DNA of 64,000 nucleotides from Mercurialis annua (lineage: Eukaryota; Streptophyta; Magnoliopsida; Malpighiales; Euphorbiaceae), in the NCBI RefSeq assembly GCF_937616625.2, contig NC_065573.1, positions 1,212,001 through 1,276,000 of the forward strand, in the 5' to 3' direction. Below the pieces are notes generated by a model. The model was not told the DNA's origin and searched no databases. It saw nothing but the letters and a program-made list of their open reading frames with translations. This document shows positions 11,174 through 24,173 of the stretch, piece after piece. Positions within the stretch are counted from its first letter, which is position 1. The number at the start of each line of letters is the position of its first letter. The position numbers and the translations under genes were made by a program.

Positions 11174-14100
11174 ATAAAAATTCGTCCTCGATTTTTCATA
11201 AAACTTGTTGGAATCGTAAAATTATCTTTATACTTTTCTTGACGTCCATTAGTATGTTTTAGTCGCAGTCTTTTTCTTTTATCCTAAACTCTTAGCTTTC
11301 TACGCACAGCTATAAATTTATACTTGTTGCTAATCGATTATTTATCTTGTTCATAGTATAACTGACAATCTTCTCATTGTTACTCTCGTCTTGTCTGTTG
11401 CCTTTCTAAAATAGTGTAGCTCAAGGCGTATCACCGATATCGTAATCCCGACGTCTTGTACAACTGGTCGTGATCCTCCTTCTGATCATCATTAGCGTCA
11501 ATTAATCCTCACTCAATACTCTCCAAATCTATTATTTTATTCTTAGTCATCATTGGGTCGCTACCCGTCTCTTTTATACGTGAATAGTCATGATATGTCG
11601 ACTCCATCCTTAATGACATACTTACTTTATTCATACTTCTATGAGTATTTTCCTTTGTAGTCACAATCTACGGCTTTTAATCTTTGCTATCTTCTGACGT
11701 TATCATCTTTCTTCCTTAACTGATTATCGGCGTTTCTTACTTCTCTCTACTGTCATCTGACATCTCATTCCTTATTAACTAATCTTATTCAACTTGTACC
11801 TTGTTTATCACACATGTTGTTTCTTAATGTAGTTGTGTCTGATACATCTTTTACTATCTTCAATTCATCCTTTCTTTGCTTATACAGTTATCCTTGTTTA
11901 CTAGTGCTATTCGTATTCTTATCCTCTTCACTACTTTCTAGTTGCTCCTTTAAGGTTTGCCTCGAATCTCTTATTGACTTTTCCGTTTACGATGTTCTTT
12001 CTTTACATCACTTTAATCTCTGACTGATTCAACAGACCTTTAATATTTTATATACTTTTGTACTCAAATTTCTTATTGACTTATCAGTCAAAGCTGTCTT
12101 TCCTTTACGTCACAATTCCTTATTCATGATGATCTCGTAAGAATCTTATATGTTTTTTTTTAACATTTTAACTTTCTTAAGGATTCTTTTTACTGGCTAA
12201 GCTTCGCTTAATTTCATCTTTAACTAATTCAGTAAATCCTTATTAACTTATTTGCTTTCTTTATCGTTATTCTTCCTTACTGTATAAACAACTTACTCTT
12301 GTATCTTACACTTCTTCTTCTTACTCTCGAATAGCTTCACAACATTGTTCTCACTTTTCACGGTATCCTCTTGGCACTGACTACGATCATTTCTTAGTTT
12401 GTCTTTAAATAACTTAATTTTTTTGTACTAGCATCATTTCTCGTTCTTGTGACATCACGACTTCTTAGATACAGTTCACTCCTATCTGTTTAATAGCAAT
12501 GAAGTATCATCTTATCTTTTACTTACTGTATTATTACGTCTTTTCTCTATTTACAACCGCTCCATTATTGCTATTCTATTCTGATAATCCTTCTGACGTA
12601 TTTCTAAAGCTTTCCACTTCCCTAACCATCTTACCAAATTTAAGGGTGTATGAGTTCCTTCATTATATTTTCTTTCATATTATCCATCATTCTTATATTT
12701 ACTGGCACGTATGCCTATACGTGTGCCTTTCTCCTTATACTAGAATTTTATAACTTAACTTTCCTCTTTCTGTTAACACAACTTACAACCCTTAATACTG
12801 ATATTAGTGACTTCACTTAATATCAGTCAATTAGCATCACTTATGTTTTGATCTATCTAATTTCAAACTTTCACGTCTTATAAGATTATCTTCTTCGTCG
12901 TTTTGTATTCCTTCTCCTTCTACTTCTGTATCTTCAAACATTGATATTGATAAGGTTATATATCCTTAAAATATCACTTGATGTTCATCATTCATATTAT
13001 CGTCTTTTATACTTTTAATTTCTCTCCTCCGATAAGACTCTCGATCGCAGTATTATTTATCTCAACATAATGATATTCATTATATTCTTCATCCTTGCGT
13101 ACTCGTACGTTTCTTTCATCTAACATGACTTTCTATTATTTCATCCTTTATTCCATCATAAGGATAAATATTGTATCCTTAAATATTGTCAGCGCGTCGC
13201 ATCTTACCTGCGTATGCTCTCCGGCGATAATTCTTTATTCACATTCTCCTTTACCTTTACTAGCTTTGTTGCAATTAATCGTTAACATGGCTTTGTTCTA
13301 TTATTGGAGTTTCTTTTACAATTTTATTCTTATTTATTAAGAATCTTTTATTATTCGTCGCAGGGCTTTACATCTGAGTTTACTTACTAAACAAAAGATT
13401 TCAAAACATCCTTTGGCTGGCCAGCTCTTTTAAACTATTCTTCATAAATCGTTTGAAATCATTAGTACAATTGTAGCTCAGAGTGATGACACCTCTCATC
13501 ACCAAAGAGTTGCTCAAAATTGCACTTTTCTGCATTATTATAAAAATATGATGCATGGTCTATATTTTTAAAATCATTTTCTTATGCATTCCTATCGTGA
13601 TTATGCAATATCATATGCGATGTCTGAGCACAATTGTACCTTGAAAAATCATATAATAATCTCATACTTTTCATAGAATCGTAAGTTACTCTAGATTGTA
13701 CACTCTGCGACTATGAACGGCTTTCTTTATACTTATTGGGTATATTTTAAATTTTTGTATTGCTGTCACTTTCTGTCACTTTTCTGACTATTCGTCTGTC
13801 ATATCATTTCTTTCTTCATATCTCCGACAGCTCAATTCAGTTCAAAATTCTCTATTGTTGTAATCACCATATCTACTTCTGCAACATTCTATTGCTGTAA
13901 AAACGCAGGTACCGATGTTCTACATTGATTCCCCTTCCAGTAATTTATCTTTTCCTTCACAACTTCTAGAACGTAATATATGGATTACGTTCGCGATAAA
14001 TGTATTATTTATCGTTTATTGTATTATTGTTTTTGTAAATTATATTTATATATTCATTTCTTAAGCACGTGTTTGTCAATATCGCTTCCCATAGGCCCTA

Positions 14101-14210
14101 CCTATATGAGGTATTATCCTATAGGTACATTCTACTCGTTATGCTCTATCATGCATGCAGTAAACATATACACAACAATGCAACATATAAACACAAATAC
14201 TCAAAGCATA
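11174..14210. other. Non-coding interior of element A, strand-biased
   Basis: About 3 kb with no credible gene on either strand. The plus strand is strongly T/C-rich and full of short runs such as CTTTCTT and TTATTC. Element C has the equivalent purine-rich block on its own sense strand (29079-32437). Short open frames here are not supported by homology. Confidence 0.75.
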
Positions 14211-15040
14211 TTAATCATTTATACCTAAGGGTGCCTGATGTGGAACGCTCGGTTTCCTAATAACTATTCCAGTGTGTCGAACCTTAACTCTTCTACTGGA
14301 GTTGACTCCGCCTCTATACACGGAGTGGGGGTTAGTCCTAATACCAGAGGATCGACTAGTATAATCTGGATAGAACGCACGTCTGAAAAAGTAGGGTCGA
14401 ACAGGATTGTCATCCCACTCGCGGTCAGCCTCGATCTTACGGGCCATCATAGTGAGCGTCCCAAAGTGCTCGTGAACATACTTATATAGCTCATCAAACT
14501 CGAGTCCCAAACCCCTAACGTATCTACGGTTAATCGTCCTATTATCTTCATTAAGGTCTGGAACTCTTTTGTCCATGCGCAAAAAGTCAGAGGAATACAG
14601 TCCCACTGGTAGTATTCCTTTAGAAAAGGGAGCGCATTTGCCTCCTAACCTGATTCAAAACCACTTGTGCCTGGCCATTTACTAGCCCTCCATCTTCTCT
14701 CAAATTGCGGTACCTTCGCACATTGGACCAGAAATGTTCACTTCGGTACTCCTCAACGTCTGACTCGTCTAACAATTCTTCTTCTTCTTCTAAGTCCTCC
14801 TCTGGATCCTTCTCAGGATTCTACTCACTTTCTTCACTGTACTTCATTTCAAGCAAGTGAGTTCTACCTCTAACCCTAGAAGAATTACCAATCTCTGATA
14901 CTGACATAAACCATTATGATATATCTCAGATGATCTCCCAATATCTATGTGGAATCCATTCTGGTGGACTTCAGATGGTCCGTCTATTTCGTTGTGAAAT
15001 CCATCTTGACAGATAGGAGGCGCTTCCTCCCGTTCCTCTA
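14211..15040 (-). pseudogene. Degraded acidic ORF of element A, homologous to the ORF in element C; family unknown
   Basis: Read on the minus strand after the PBS, the relic contains EEAPPICQDG, an acidic run DPEEDLEEEEELLDE, then EYRSEHFWSNVRRYRNLRE and, in the longest open frame (14211-14606), RGLGLEFDELYKYVHEHFG and DREWDDNPVRPYFF, ending HQAPLGIND. Element C encodes the same blocks in the same order (ETPPIYQNG, DPLKDLDIEVFKGDQF, IHRYRAMRDE, RGLGLEF, HEWDDNAIRPFF, SQVPPGMS). Frameshifts and stops interrupt it here, for example just after the EESE block and between the acidic block and 14606. I see no zinc knuckle, protease or polymerase motif. The position right after the PBS suggests a gag-like or gag-replacing protein; this is inference. 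Confidence 0.6.
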
Positions 15041-15498
15041 CTGCATGTGACTAAGCTCTGTTTGCCCAAAGATGCTAAAAAGAAACAGTTACAAACGCCA
15101 GCGACCATCTGAGCCCCCTTTTTCCTTGCTTAACTTCAGTATCATCTCGTAAGGCATCACAAACATTAAACTTTCAGTCAATCTATACCTAATTCACAAA
15201 TATGAAACCACCTAATATTCCTTACACGAACAATAATCACTTAATTGCCTTAGCCGTTCGTATTTGCAAACATTTAACCATCTCGGTTCGCGCGCTTTAT
15301 GGAACTTACTAATAATGCACATATCAATCAAATGCAAACAACTAAGGTTTGACTCTCTTGCTGCAGTAGTTCCTAGGTTTACTTACTGACAAAGTTTCAC
15401 AATTCAGACAGACATCCAAAATAAACTAGCAGTGGTAACTGGACCAACTACTCTCAAACAATCATCAAAACAAACTTGCAGTGGTAACTGGACTAACT
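15041..15498 (-). other. Leader of element A between PBS and ORF
   Basis: Non-coding on inspection. It contains two near-identical AGTGGTAACTGGAC blocks (about 15430 and 15480), the counterpart of GTTACCACTGCC just after the PBS of element C. Confidence 0.55.
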
Positions 15499-15510
15499 GC
15501 TCTGATACCA
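15499..15510 (-). other. Primer-binding site of element A (initiator tRNA-Met)
   Basis: Minus strand TGGTATCAGAGC, complementary to the 3' end of plant initiator Met tRNA, four bases inside the 5' LTR end TGTCGTGACA-type border. Confidence 0.9.
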
Positions 15511-15514
15511 ACAT

Positions 15515-17939
15515 TGTCACGACCCAAAATATTGAGCCGCAACCGGCGCTAGGGAACGGGAATGGTATCTCCGGAACCCGTAGCAAGCCTTAAATCACTA
15601 TTAATTTTTCGCAAATAATAAACAAATAACATAAAGCAACAGAAGCAAGTATACATAACATGTATACACAAACATTTACACTAACTGTTCCGTTATCCTC
15701 GCGGGCTCTAGTTACCGTACCTCGTACGAACTGGCCTCGCGGTACTATATACATCAGTTAGTGTATCCAACATATCAGTGGCACCTAGTGCCGTGCACAA
15801 CATATAAAACACGTAGCCTACAAAAAACATATAAACTGGACAGCAAGTAATATGTACACTCAATGTGTACTGCTGTCTAGGCTTTGACTCTGTCACACAG
15901 GACCACTACTGCAGCATTCACAGAAGTCAGATACTAAACATATACAGCTGACTTCTGGACTTCAAAATTGGCCTCTAGCTAGGTCCACATACTAAGTACC
16001 TGAAAACATCAAAGGTGAGGGGTCAGTATTTGGGGAAATACTGAGTGAGTTGACATTTACTAACGGTATTATCATAAAAACATAGCATCACATTTCAAGA
16101 AACAATAATATAAAACATATAAACATATATTTGATCCGTACGAAACTAATATCCTAGCATGCGACACATCTCTTGAATAATCATATATCGTTCAACCCAA
16201 TCGTAAATATTAATCGCGAGTCCAACTCGCTGGTGGCCCAGCCACTAGATACGGGGACTCCGGACTACACCGTAGCCGAGTACTCACTCGTATCAAATCA
16301 TATACCCAATCGTAAATATCAATTGCGAGTCCAACTCGCTGGTGGCCCAGCCACGTAAATTTCATAATCATCATCAGCTCCCAGCTGTGTCAAGTCATTT
16401 CTCAAATGCAAACATACTAGACTGACTCGATACTGGTGATCACACAGCCTATTGACACCCAATAGGTAGCTAGTTTCTTCGGATCGCATACTAGTTCTCG
16501 TATATAGAAATTAAATAAACATATAACATTTCAATCAATTATATATAATGCGATGCGTGTAAACAGCATATATATATATCTATATAAAATAACTTTAATA
16601 TATAATACACGAAAGTAAAATGTAACTCACAGTGACCGCAATCCAATCAATAATGTGGTCGACGAAATGATATGCCCTCGCTGTCCCACATCTACTGACC
16701 TCTCTGCTCGCTGACACGTCTGATAAATAATTAACGTTTAATGATTAGACGTCAATCTCGTATTCCTATACGTATAATACTTTTAAGATTTAGGGTTTAG
16801 TTTCATTCCGATGAAGTTTTAAGGAGTTTTCAAGGCAATGTGCAGGTGCTGCCTGCACATTGACACTGTTTAGTAAAACGACGATCTCTCCCAATTGAAC
16901 CGTTGGATCGACATGAAATTTGACAGACGCGTTCCTAAGAGGCAAATCTATAAACTGACCGTTGAGATTTTGAATCTGCCAAGTTTTAGGTAGTGTGCGA
17001 ACGCACACAATGAGTGTGCGAACGCACACCCTAAAACTCAGGGAGTGTGCGAACGCACACTCAATGTGTGCGAACGCACACTCAATGTGTGCGAACGCAC
17101 ACTCATGACAGCCCCCCGGAAAGTCGTTTTCCGGGGTTTTTCAACCATCCCGACGTGCTATACATTCAACTATATAAAACCCATATCTCGGTTTTCATTA
17201 AAACGCTATAATAACATCAAAAACGTCAAATTCACCATCAATACGCTATTTTATTAAAACAGCCCACTAATCTCAAATTTCAACCATAATTCTCGACCTC
17301 TCACCTCAATTTGATGCCCGGAGATGATAGACCTTTCAATTGCGAAGAAATCGCCGCAAAAATCGCTCGAATCGGACGTCGAACGGTGAAACGGCGGCGA
17401 AACGACGGTATCGTCGATATTTTTCTTCACTTCTCTCGATCCTTCTGCTTCCTCTCTGATTCATATCCTTTCCTTTATATATATATTGGCTAAAATTCCA
17501 CTTTGATCCTTGTTTTTTTTGTTTGTTATCATTTATCTTTTAAACTTTTCTTTCATACGATTTAGTCCATAACTAAATCAATAAACTCTTAAATTATTAT
17601 TGTTACGTATTATTTATATCCGATAAATAATACGAAGCTCGATATTAACACTTTCCCGTCAAATTCCAATATTTCCATTTCCGACACAAAGTGGCTAAAT
17701 TACCACTTTGGTCCCTGTACTTTATTTTGGACTTTTCTTGACATTTTTCCTTTTAATTCCAATTCCAACTTTAGAATTGAAATATGATATTAATTTCCCC
17801 GCAATAATCTTTTTTAAAACCAACCTACTAAAACTTATTTATCTTAGTCTTATCGGAAATCTTTCTGATTTCGTCATTCTGGCGAATCCAAACTGGACAC
17901 GTGGTCCAATTAGCTAATTAAATATTTTGGGGTATTAAA
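15515..17939 (-). repeat. Element A 5' LTR (right copy), 2,425 bp
   Basis: Matches 8363-11160 throughout except for the MITE and scattered substitutions; ends GGGGTATTAAA next to the duplicated ATAGT. It carries the same five-copy TGTGCGAACGCACA cluster at 16993-17107. The differences between the copies show that the insertion is not very recent. Confidence 0.93.
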
Positions 17940-17944
17940 ATAGT

Positions 17945-18172
17945 TTTGTTATTGCTCATCTTTGATTTAATCATTCATGGCAGTTCTTGATCTTTGTTTC
18001 TTTAGTGATTCGCCTGGCTAATCATATAGTAGGGAAATTGAGTTTTTATTGATAAAAAGACTGCATACAAAATATTAAAGATAGTTTTGACAACATCGGG
18101 TAAGATATAAAATCGTTACTGGCGATGGGTCGTTTTTCTTTCCTATTCTTCCTTCTTCTTGGTCTTGTTCTC
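17945..18172. other. Element B sequence between antisense gene and protease
   Basis: Non-coding. With the 347 bp before element A, it is all that separates the antisense gene from the end of the gag-protease frame. No reverse transcriptase, RNase H or integrase sequence is present. Confidence 0.6.
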
Positions 18173-20362
18173 TTAAAGGTCTACTACGGACTCGTCGTAA
18201 CATTTCTTAGCGATATTCTGATCTCCTCTCAGCGTCACTACTCCTTTCTCGGTTGGTATTTTCATTGCCAGTGCTCTTATGCTAGTTACCGCAGCTGAGT
18301 CATGAAGGAAGGGTCTTCCGAGGATGGCGTTGTATGTTAACTCCATGTCTACTATGTTAAATAGCGACATGACTTTCTTGTTGATTCCTCTCTCTGGGCC
18401 GATTATCACTTCCAAGGTAACTGCTCCTAGCGGATTGATGGAGGGGCCACCGAGTCCTGATAATGGAATTGGGACTCGGCGCAACCTTGATGCGTTTCCT
18501 CCAAGCATTTTGTACGCCGCGTTTGTCATAAGGTTCATTGCGCTCCCTTCATCGATTAAGATTCGCTACATGTTCCAATTCTCAATGATAGTAGTTACTA
18601 CCAAGGCATCGTTGTGAGGTGCTTTGACATGTTCATAATCTTAGAAATCAAAGATTACGGGTGGCATGTGAGTTTCTTTGATGTTCATCACTTCTCTCCT
18701 TTTCTTTCTCCTAATTGTAGAGCTGCTGTGTCCACCTCTATTGATCATATGTATGGTTCCCAGTATTTTGGATGGGCGTTCATCTTCTTTTTCTTTTGTT
18801 TTGTCATCCCTGCTTCTCTTTTCTCCTTTGTCATTGCTCTTCTCTTTTCGGGCCACGAATTTCCTTAATTCGCCTGTGTCGATCATTCTCTCAATCTCGA
18901 CCTTCAAATCTGTGCAGCTATCTGTTTCATGTCCATAGTCTTCGTGAAATTAGCAGTATTTTCTCGTGTCTCTTATCTCGGCTTTCATCTTCGGTGGTCA
19001 TACCACATTCTTGACATTTTCTTTGATCCACATGAGGACGTTAGTTCGGCTAGTGTTCAGCGGTGTGAAGTTGTTTTCGTCATCTCTGGGGTCATATCTT
19101 GGTTCGTATCTCGTTTCGGGGGCGAATTGTCTATTTTCTTCTAGCCTTCCTCTCCTATCGTCGGATTTCGACTTCGAATTCTCTTTGGATTTCTCTTTCG
19201 ATTCTTTTCGTTTTGCTTCTTTTCCACGAATTGCCCTTCGCCCTTCGTCTAGCTCAAAGTATTTTTGGGCTATGCCCATTAGGTTCAAGAAAGTCGTGGG
19301 TTTATTAACCAGCAGCTTGTTTACCAGTTTTCCGAATCGTGTTCCTTCTCGCAATGCTTCAGTCGCCATATCGACGTTTAGGGTGTCAATTTTCATAGCT
19401 TGCTTATTAAACCGTTCGATGTAGCTTCATAAGGTTTCTCCTTATTCTTGGATGCAGGATCTCAGGATGCTGGCGGTAGTTTTTGCTGGTATGTTTGTGA
19501 GGTATCTGTTGAGAAATTCCGTTGAGAGCGAAGCGAAGCTCTTGATTGATCCTGGTTTCAACTTGTTGTACCACCTCTGGGCGTTGCCCGTGAGCGTGGT
19601 TGGAAAGACCCTGCATAAAATAGCGTCTGATACGCTAAGTAGCCCCATGGTGGTCGTGAATCTGGATGTGTGATCTCGGGGATCTCCTTCTCCGTTGAAG
19701 GTTGGCAGGACTGGTAGTTTCATGCTATATGGGATGGTTTCTTCCATGATCTCGGGTGAAAGGGGCGAGCCTTTCAGCCTGAGATCGTCTATGTCTAGTT
19801 CCTCCGACTTCAACTTTTTGAGTGCTTTGGCGATCTTCTCTTCCAAATCTTCCTCTACTACGTATGTGGCTTTGCTCTTCTGGGGCGATTCCGAGGATTC
19901 GCCCTCCCCTTCTTTGTGTTTTTTCTTTGGCTGTTCTTTTCCCGCATCTTTGTCTTGTCGTTTGCTTTTTGGTGGGGCATCTTCTTTCTCCTTCTCCCTA
20001 CGTTCTTCTCTTTTTGAGTTTTACCTGCTTCGGGCATCGTCTTGGTTTTGCTCATTTCTGAGTGTTTCAGGGGATTGTTAGTTGGATTTGTCTTTTCCAT
20101 TATTTTGATTGCCTGGGCTTTTTTCGTCACTCCTGTTTCCATTCTCCCGTCGGTTTCTCGTTTCATCTCCTTCCTCATTTCCTCCGTTTCTAGGTTCCCT
20201 GCTTCTATTTTCTCCCCTAGTCTCTCGGCGGCTTGGATTTGTGTTTTCTGTTCTTCCTCTTCTTCTTAGAGCTGTCGGGCTGAAATTATCCCTTAGGATT
20301 TTCATAGTTTCTTCGTGCCTATCATTCGTTCTTTTTGCTTCATTAGCCAATCTATCCAGATT
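18173..20362 (-). pseudogene. gag-protease relic of Tat-like Ty3/gypsy element B
   Basis: On the minus strand a single reading frame from about 20362 to 18173 encodes a gag polyprotein and aspartic protease, interrupted by at least seven stops (near 20078, 20015, 19442, 19427, 18998, 18641 and 18569). Order: a charged, Arg/Glu/Lys-rich N-terminal region; the Retrotrans_gag core (LPTFNGEGDPRDHTSRF, AQRWYNKLKPGSIKSF, ERFNKQA); a CX2HX4HX4C zinc knuckle in CQFHEDYGHETDSC; and the protease with ILIDEGSAMN and LTYNAILGRPFLHD. The active-site triad reads DEG rather than the usual DTG, DSG or DNG. Two of the stops are consistent with C-to-T decay (R to TGA, Q to TAG). The frame is open upstream to the point where element C is inserted, so the start is lost. 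No pol follows the protease. Confidence 0.9.
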
Positions 20363-20365
20363 TGC

Positions 20366-23300
20366 TGTAATACCCTGAAATTTGGATGTTTCAAGAGTAA
20401 GCGGTGCGTCTCATTTTGACTCGTCAAAATGAGAAAAATGAGGAAATTAGCGAAAGAGTTAAATAAAAGAGGACCCGAGTAGGTCGATATTAAAATTTTA
20501 AAAAGAAAATTTCAATGCTAAAATTCCATAAAAGAAATGAAAATGGATATTAAAAGAGTTTATGGAAAAAAATGGACAAAAGCAAATTTAAGCCTAAACT
20601 AGAAAATAATGATTTAATTCTCGAAAAATATAATTTAAATAAACTGTATATATGGAAATTAATATTTAAGTATGTAATATCGATCAATTGGCAGTTGATA
20701 TTCATTAAGCAAAATTTGATGGAAAAACAAGCATTCTAGCTCAAATTGGAATTTGAGCGTTTTTAGCGAAAACAAAAAAAAAATCGCTAAAATAAATTAT
20801 CGGAAATTGAATTAGAAGCTATTAAGCTGGTATTATTTATTTGGAAAATAAATAATATAAAATTTATTGAAGTGTAAAAATCGGGTATTTAATCGACGAA
20901 TTTGGGCGAAATAAAAGCTAGAAGTTAAAATGGTTAATGGCAATTTAAAGGACTAAAGGAGACTTTTCCCATTAAAACTTGAATCAAATTGATTTGATTC
21001 TCAGATCAGCAATAGAAAGAAAAAAAGAAACTCAGCTCTCAACTTCATCTCCTTCCTTAGGAAGTTTAAACATGCAAGAATTTAGAATTGCCATATCTTG
21101 CTCGATTTTGGTCCGAATTGAACAATTCTTGCGGTCACGGAACGGGGACGGAGATCTCTACACATCTATCCCAGAGAATCAAGGTAAAAATATTGTTTTG
21201 TGGTTAGGTTTCCAGCAGTAGTTAATTCGATTTTGTTCAAAATTAATGGTAATGATGACTTAAAGGTTAATTGTGATGTTTAGGATGTCTAATTGATTAG
21301 GTAGAGCTGAGTTTGTGTTGTTTTGGTGTGAGAATGAAAGTTGTGTATTGAGTATATTTAAGGGTTTGATGATAGGTGGTGGCCAAAGGAGGCCGCGGTG
21401 GCCGGAGCTGGACCCGGCCGTCCAGCAGGCGCACCACCGAGCTGAATGCACGGTGGTGCCGAGCTGTAACAGCTCTGGTACGATTTACCAGAGCTGAGCA
21501 GCCCCTCCCCTTACCAAATTAGGGGAGGGAACATCAATGGGAAGGGGGCCAAGCTGCCCCTTCCCCGAGATCCATTAACGCTTAATTTTTGCGTAAAACA
21601 TCAAGTTACGCAAACTAGTGTCGAATTGCACGTAAAATGGATTGTAAAAGCAGCTAAGGCATTATCGATTTGAAAATGGTTTTATATGAAGTGGATGGGT
21701 TGTTTTTAAGTGTTTAAAACGCTAAGGAAAATTTGTTTAATATTAAGAGTTTAGATTTGAAAACGTAAACTAAAAGGTTGGCGAAAAAAATGCTATAAGT
21801 CGAGTTTGAATCTTTAAGTTGAATTTTGGTTATATTATAACTATCAAAGATATAAAAAGGACTTTGATATCAAGATTAAAAGTTTAACGTATTTAAATTA
21901 TTAAATATGTTATTGACTTTAAAAATACAAACATTGGATTTGAGAAGTGAAAACAGATATTTAAAGAATGTTGAGTAAAGTCATAAGTCAAGGTTATGAA
22001 GTCGACCTAAGCTAATAATTAGGTTTATAATTATTGGTTATACGTTTATAATCTAAACGTATTTATATTGTATTTTGTGACAGACGCATCGATGGACTTC
22101 GAAAGTGACATGTTTGGCTTAGTGGGATTCGACTATTATTTTGATATCATGATTTGGATAGCAAATTCAGTGAGTATACTTTACTCTCGTGTATTATTAC
22201 GCTATAATTATATTATTAAACATTTTAATTATAAGTTATAAAAAACACATCGCATTAGATAATCATTTGTTGTGATTTGGAATTGTATGAACTAAATGGT
22301 TATCCTACCGTGGGATACACGGAATATGACTTATGAAATAGTTATACATATATGTATATGAGTATACATATTAATAATTTACTTTTGACAATTAAATTAT
22401 GTATTGATTGATTATATATTTGTGAGTGAATTAAATATTTGATGTTGGATTGAATTGTATATCGTTTTGTTGCTATTTGTTCTATGATTGAAATTGATGT
22501 GTGATCCGAAGAAACAAGCTACCTATTGGGCGTCAATAGGCCGTGTGATCACCGGTGTTTGTAAGAGTCTAGATGTCTGTACTTAGAATTGTTTGACATG
22601 AGCTCATTAAATATTGATCATATTTATGATTATGAAATGGAATATGTTTGGGTATCGGAAAGGAGGATTATAATTTTGGTAGATACGAGGTAACTCGGTC
22701 GAACTATCTCGGGACCCGTATCTGGTGAGTAACTCGGTTGAACTATCTCGGGACTCACACCTTGGGATTAAGCAGTGGCATGATGTAACTCGGTTGAACT
22801 ATCTCGGGACTATGCCACGTGGTAACGAGTAACTCGGTTGAACTATCTCGAGACCGTACCACTTGGACTACAATGATTGATATGAATACGATACATGTTA
22901 GGAAAGGTTAGGAGTTTAAGATTAAGGTTTCTATCAGATCAAATCTTTGTTTGTAATATAATGATATTATATTTGTTTAAATAAATGAATTTTCATTTGC
23001 GATGTTATTTTTGTGATAATACCGTTAGTAAGGTATATCTCACTCAGCTTAAGCTGACTCCCCAATAGTGTTTTCTTTCAGGTTTATTATGTGGTGATGT
23101 GGTCGAGCTTCCATCCATTGTTCTGGAAGTCTCAGTTATGAAAGTTTCTACCCTTCTTAGAGCTGCAGTAGTTATGTTAGTAGATTAATTCGATAGTTGA
23201 CAGTTTATGTTTTTCATGTGCTGTGGCATAAAGATGTATTTTTGGAAAATGGTTTATCCACACATTTTGTATATGATTACATGATATTTTGCACAAGGTG

Positions 23301-23483
23301 GTTTGTGTTTTTAACAGGTGCTAGTAGCACAGTTTTCAAACGTTATATTGCCGATTTTTTTTTTAAATTTAAGATTGTTGTTTTGCGAAAAATTTATAGT
23401 GAATTTCAGGCTTGCTACGGGATTTGGAACTACCATTTCCATTCCCTAGCGCCGGTCGCGGCCCTCGATTTTGGGTCGTGACA
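20366..23483 (+). repeat. Element C 5' LTR, 3,118 bp
   Basis: Begins TGTAATACCCTG and ends GGGTCGTGACA. The U5 end (GCGCCGGTCGCGG... GGGTCGTGACA) is the inverse of the starts of element A and solo LTR D, so all are one superfamily. It contains four copies of a ~26-bp module GTAACTCGGTTGAACTATCT with CGGGAC following, between about 22689 and 22855. Confidence 0.93.
22688..22858 (+). repeat. Four-copy TAACTCGG-module within element C LTR
   Basis: Near-identical copies of TAACTCGGTTGAACTATCTC (first copy GGTCG), each followed by GGGAC or GAGAC, spaced about 38-67 bp apart. The spacing sequence alternates GTATCTGGTGAG-like and CCACGTGG-like text. The role is unknown. The same LTR position in element A holds GCGAGTCCAACTCGC modules. 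Confidence 0.75.
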
Positions 23484-23487
23484 AAGG

Positions 23488-23499
23488 TGGTATCAGAGC
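23488..23499 (+). other. Primer-binding site of element C (initiator tRNA-Met)
   Basis: TGGTATCAGAGC starts four bases after the LTR end GTGACA. Confidence 0.9.
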
Positions 23500-23839
23500 A
23501 GTTGGTCCAGTTACCACTGCCAGTTTGTGAAAAATGTCTATTTGACCCTAGTGACTGAGTCACTAGGTAACCTAGGAACTACTGCAGCATAGAGAGTCAA
23601 GCCTTAATTGATTGTGATTGTCTGAAATTAATTTATTTTGCTAGGTTGTGATTTTCGAATATAATACGGGGATGTGAGATTTGTTGATATTTGCATTATA
23701 TTGTGATGTGCCTAAGTGATTATCTGAGTTATAAATTAGGCATAGTTATAGAACATGGTGATATAAGGGGTTAGAATTGTACCTTACGTATCGAAATTGT
23801 TTGATTTCCGCATGCCTTGGCGACGAGGAACTTGGTGAC

Positions 23840-24173
23840 ATGCTATATCGATCGAGGAGGAAACGCCTCCTATTTATCAAAATGGACTTCTTATCGATGC
23901 TAATAGGTCACCTGAGTAATTTGAGAATGGATATGTACCAGATAATGACGAAGATCAGGACGGGGCTATTTCACCTGAGATGATAGTGATAGTGAGAGCA
24001 ACCCGTCCGAAGATGCAGTATCGGAGGAGGATCCATTAAAGGACCTTGATATCGAGGTATTTAAGGGAGATCAGTTTTGCGCCGAGATACATAGGTATCG
24101 TGCCATGAGGGATGAGATAGTATGGAGGGAGAGACAGGCCGAGTCCAGTCTAAACAATATTCAGGCACAAATA
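23840..24173 (+). pseudogene. Unusual ORF of element C, N-terminal part (split by copia insertion)
   Basis: Encodes EEETPPIYQNGLLIDANRSPE, a stop, FENGYVPDNDEDQDG, then after a one-base frameshift DSDSESNPSEDAVSEEDPL and DLDIEVFKGDQFCAEIHRYRA, followed by MRDEIVWRERQAE and NNIQAQI. The order and acidic character match the element A ORF. Copia inserted immediately after, at codon ATA (24171-24173). No known domain is recognisable; a structural gag-like role is a guess from position. Confidence 0.6.

Larger units (their letters stand above)
8363..17939 (-). mobile_element. Element A: non-autonomous Ty3/gypsy-like LTR retrotransposon (LARD-like), 9,577 bp
   Basis: The direct repeats at 8363-11160 and 15515-17939 begin TGTCACGACCC and end GGGGTATTACA (last bases TTAAA in the right copy, a C-to-A change). 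Five-base duplications ATAGT flank the element at 8358-8362 and 17940-17944. Read on the minus strand, the PBS (TGGTATCAGAGC) follows the 5' LTR and the PPT (AAGGGGGGAAGAA) precedes the 3' LTR. The interior has no recognisable protease, RT, RNase H or integrase. It has a degraded acidic ORF near the PBS and about 3 kb of pyrimidine-rich DNA on the plus strand. Host sequence on both sides is element B. Confidence 0.93.

Noticed and set aside
11174..14210. Small plus-strand open frames (for example 11814-12023, 12499-12753)
   Set aside because: Pyrimidine-rich non-coding interior of element A; peptides are low-complexity Phe/Leu/Tyr strings without family resemblance.
18966..20378. Many overlapping plus-strand open frames (Ser/Phe/Leu-rich)
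   Set aside because: They are the antisense of the charged gag-protease frame on the minus strand, which carries recognisable domains.
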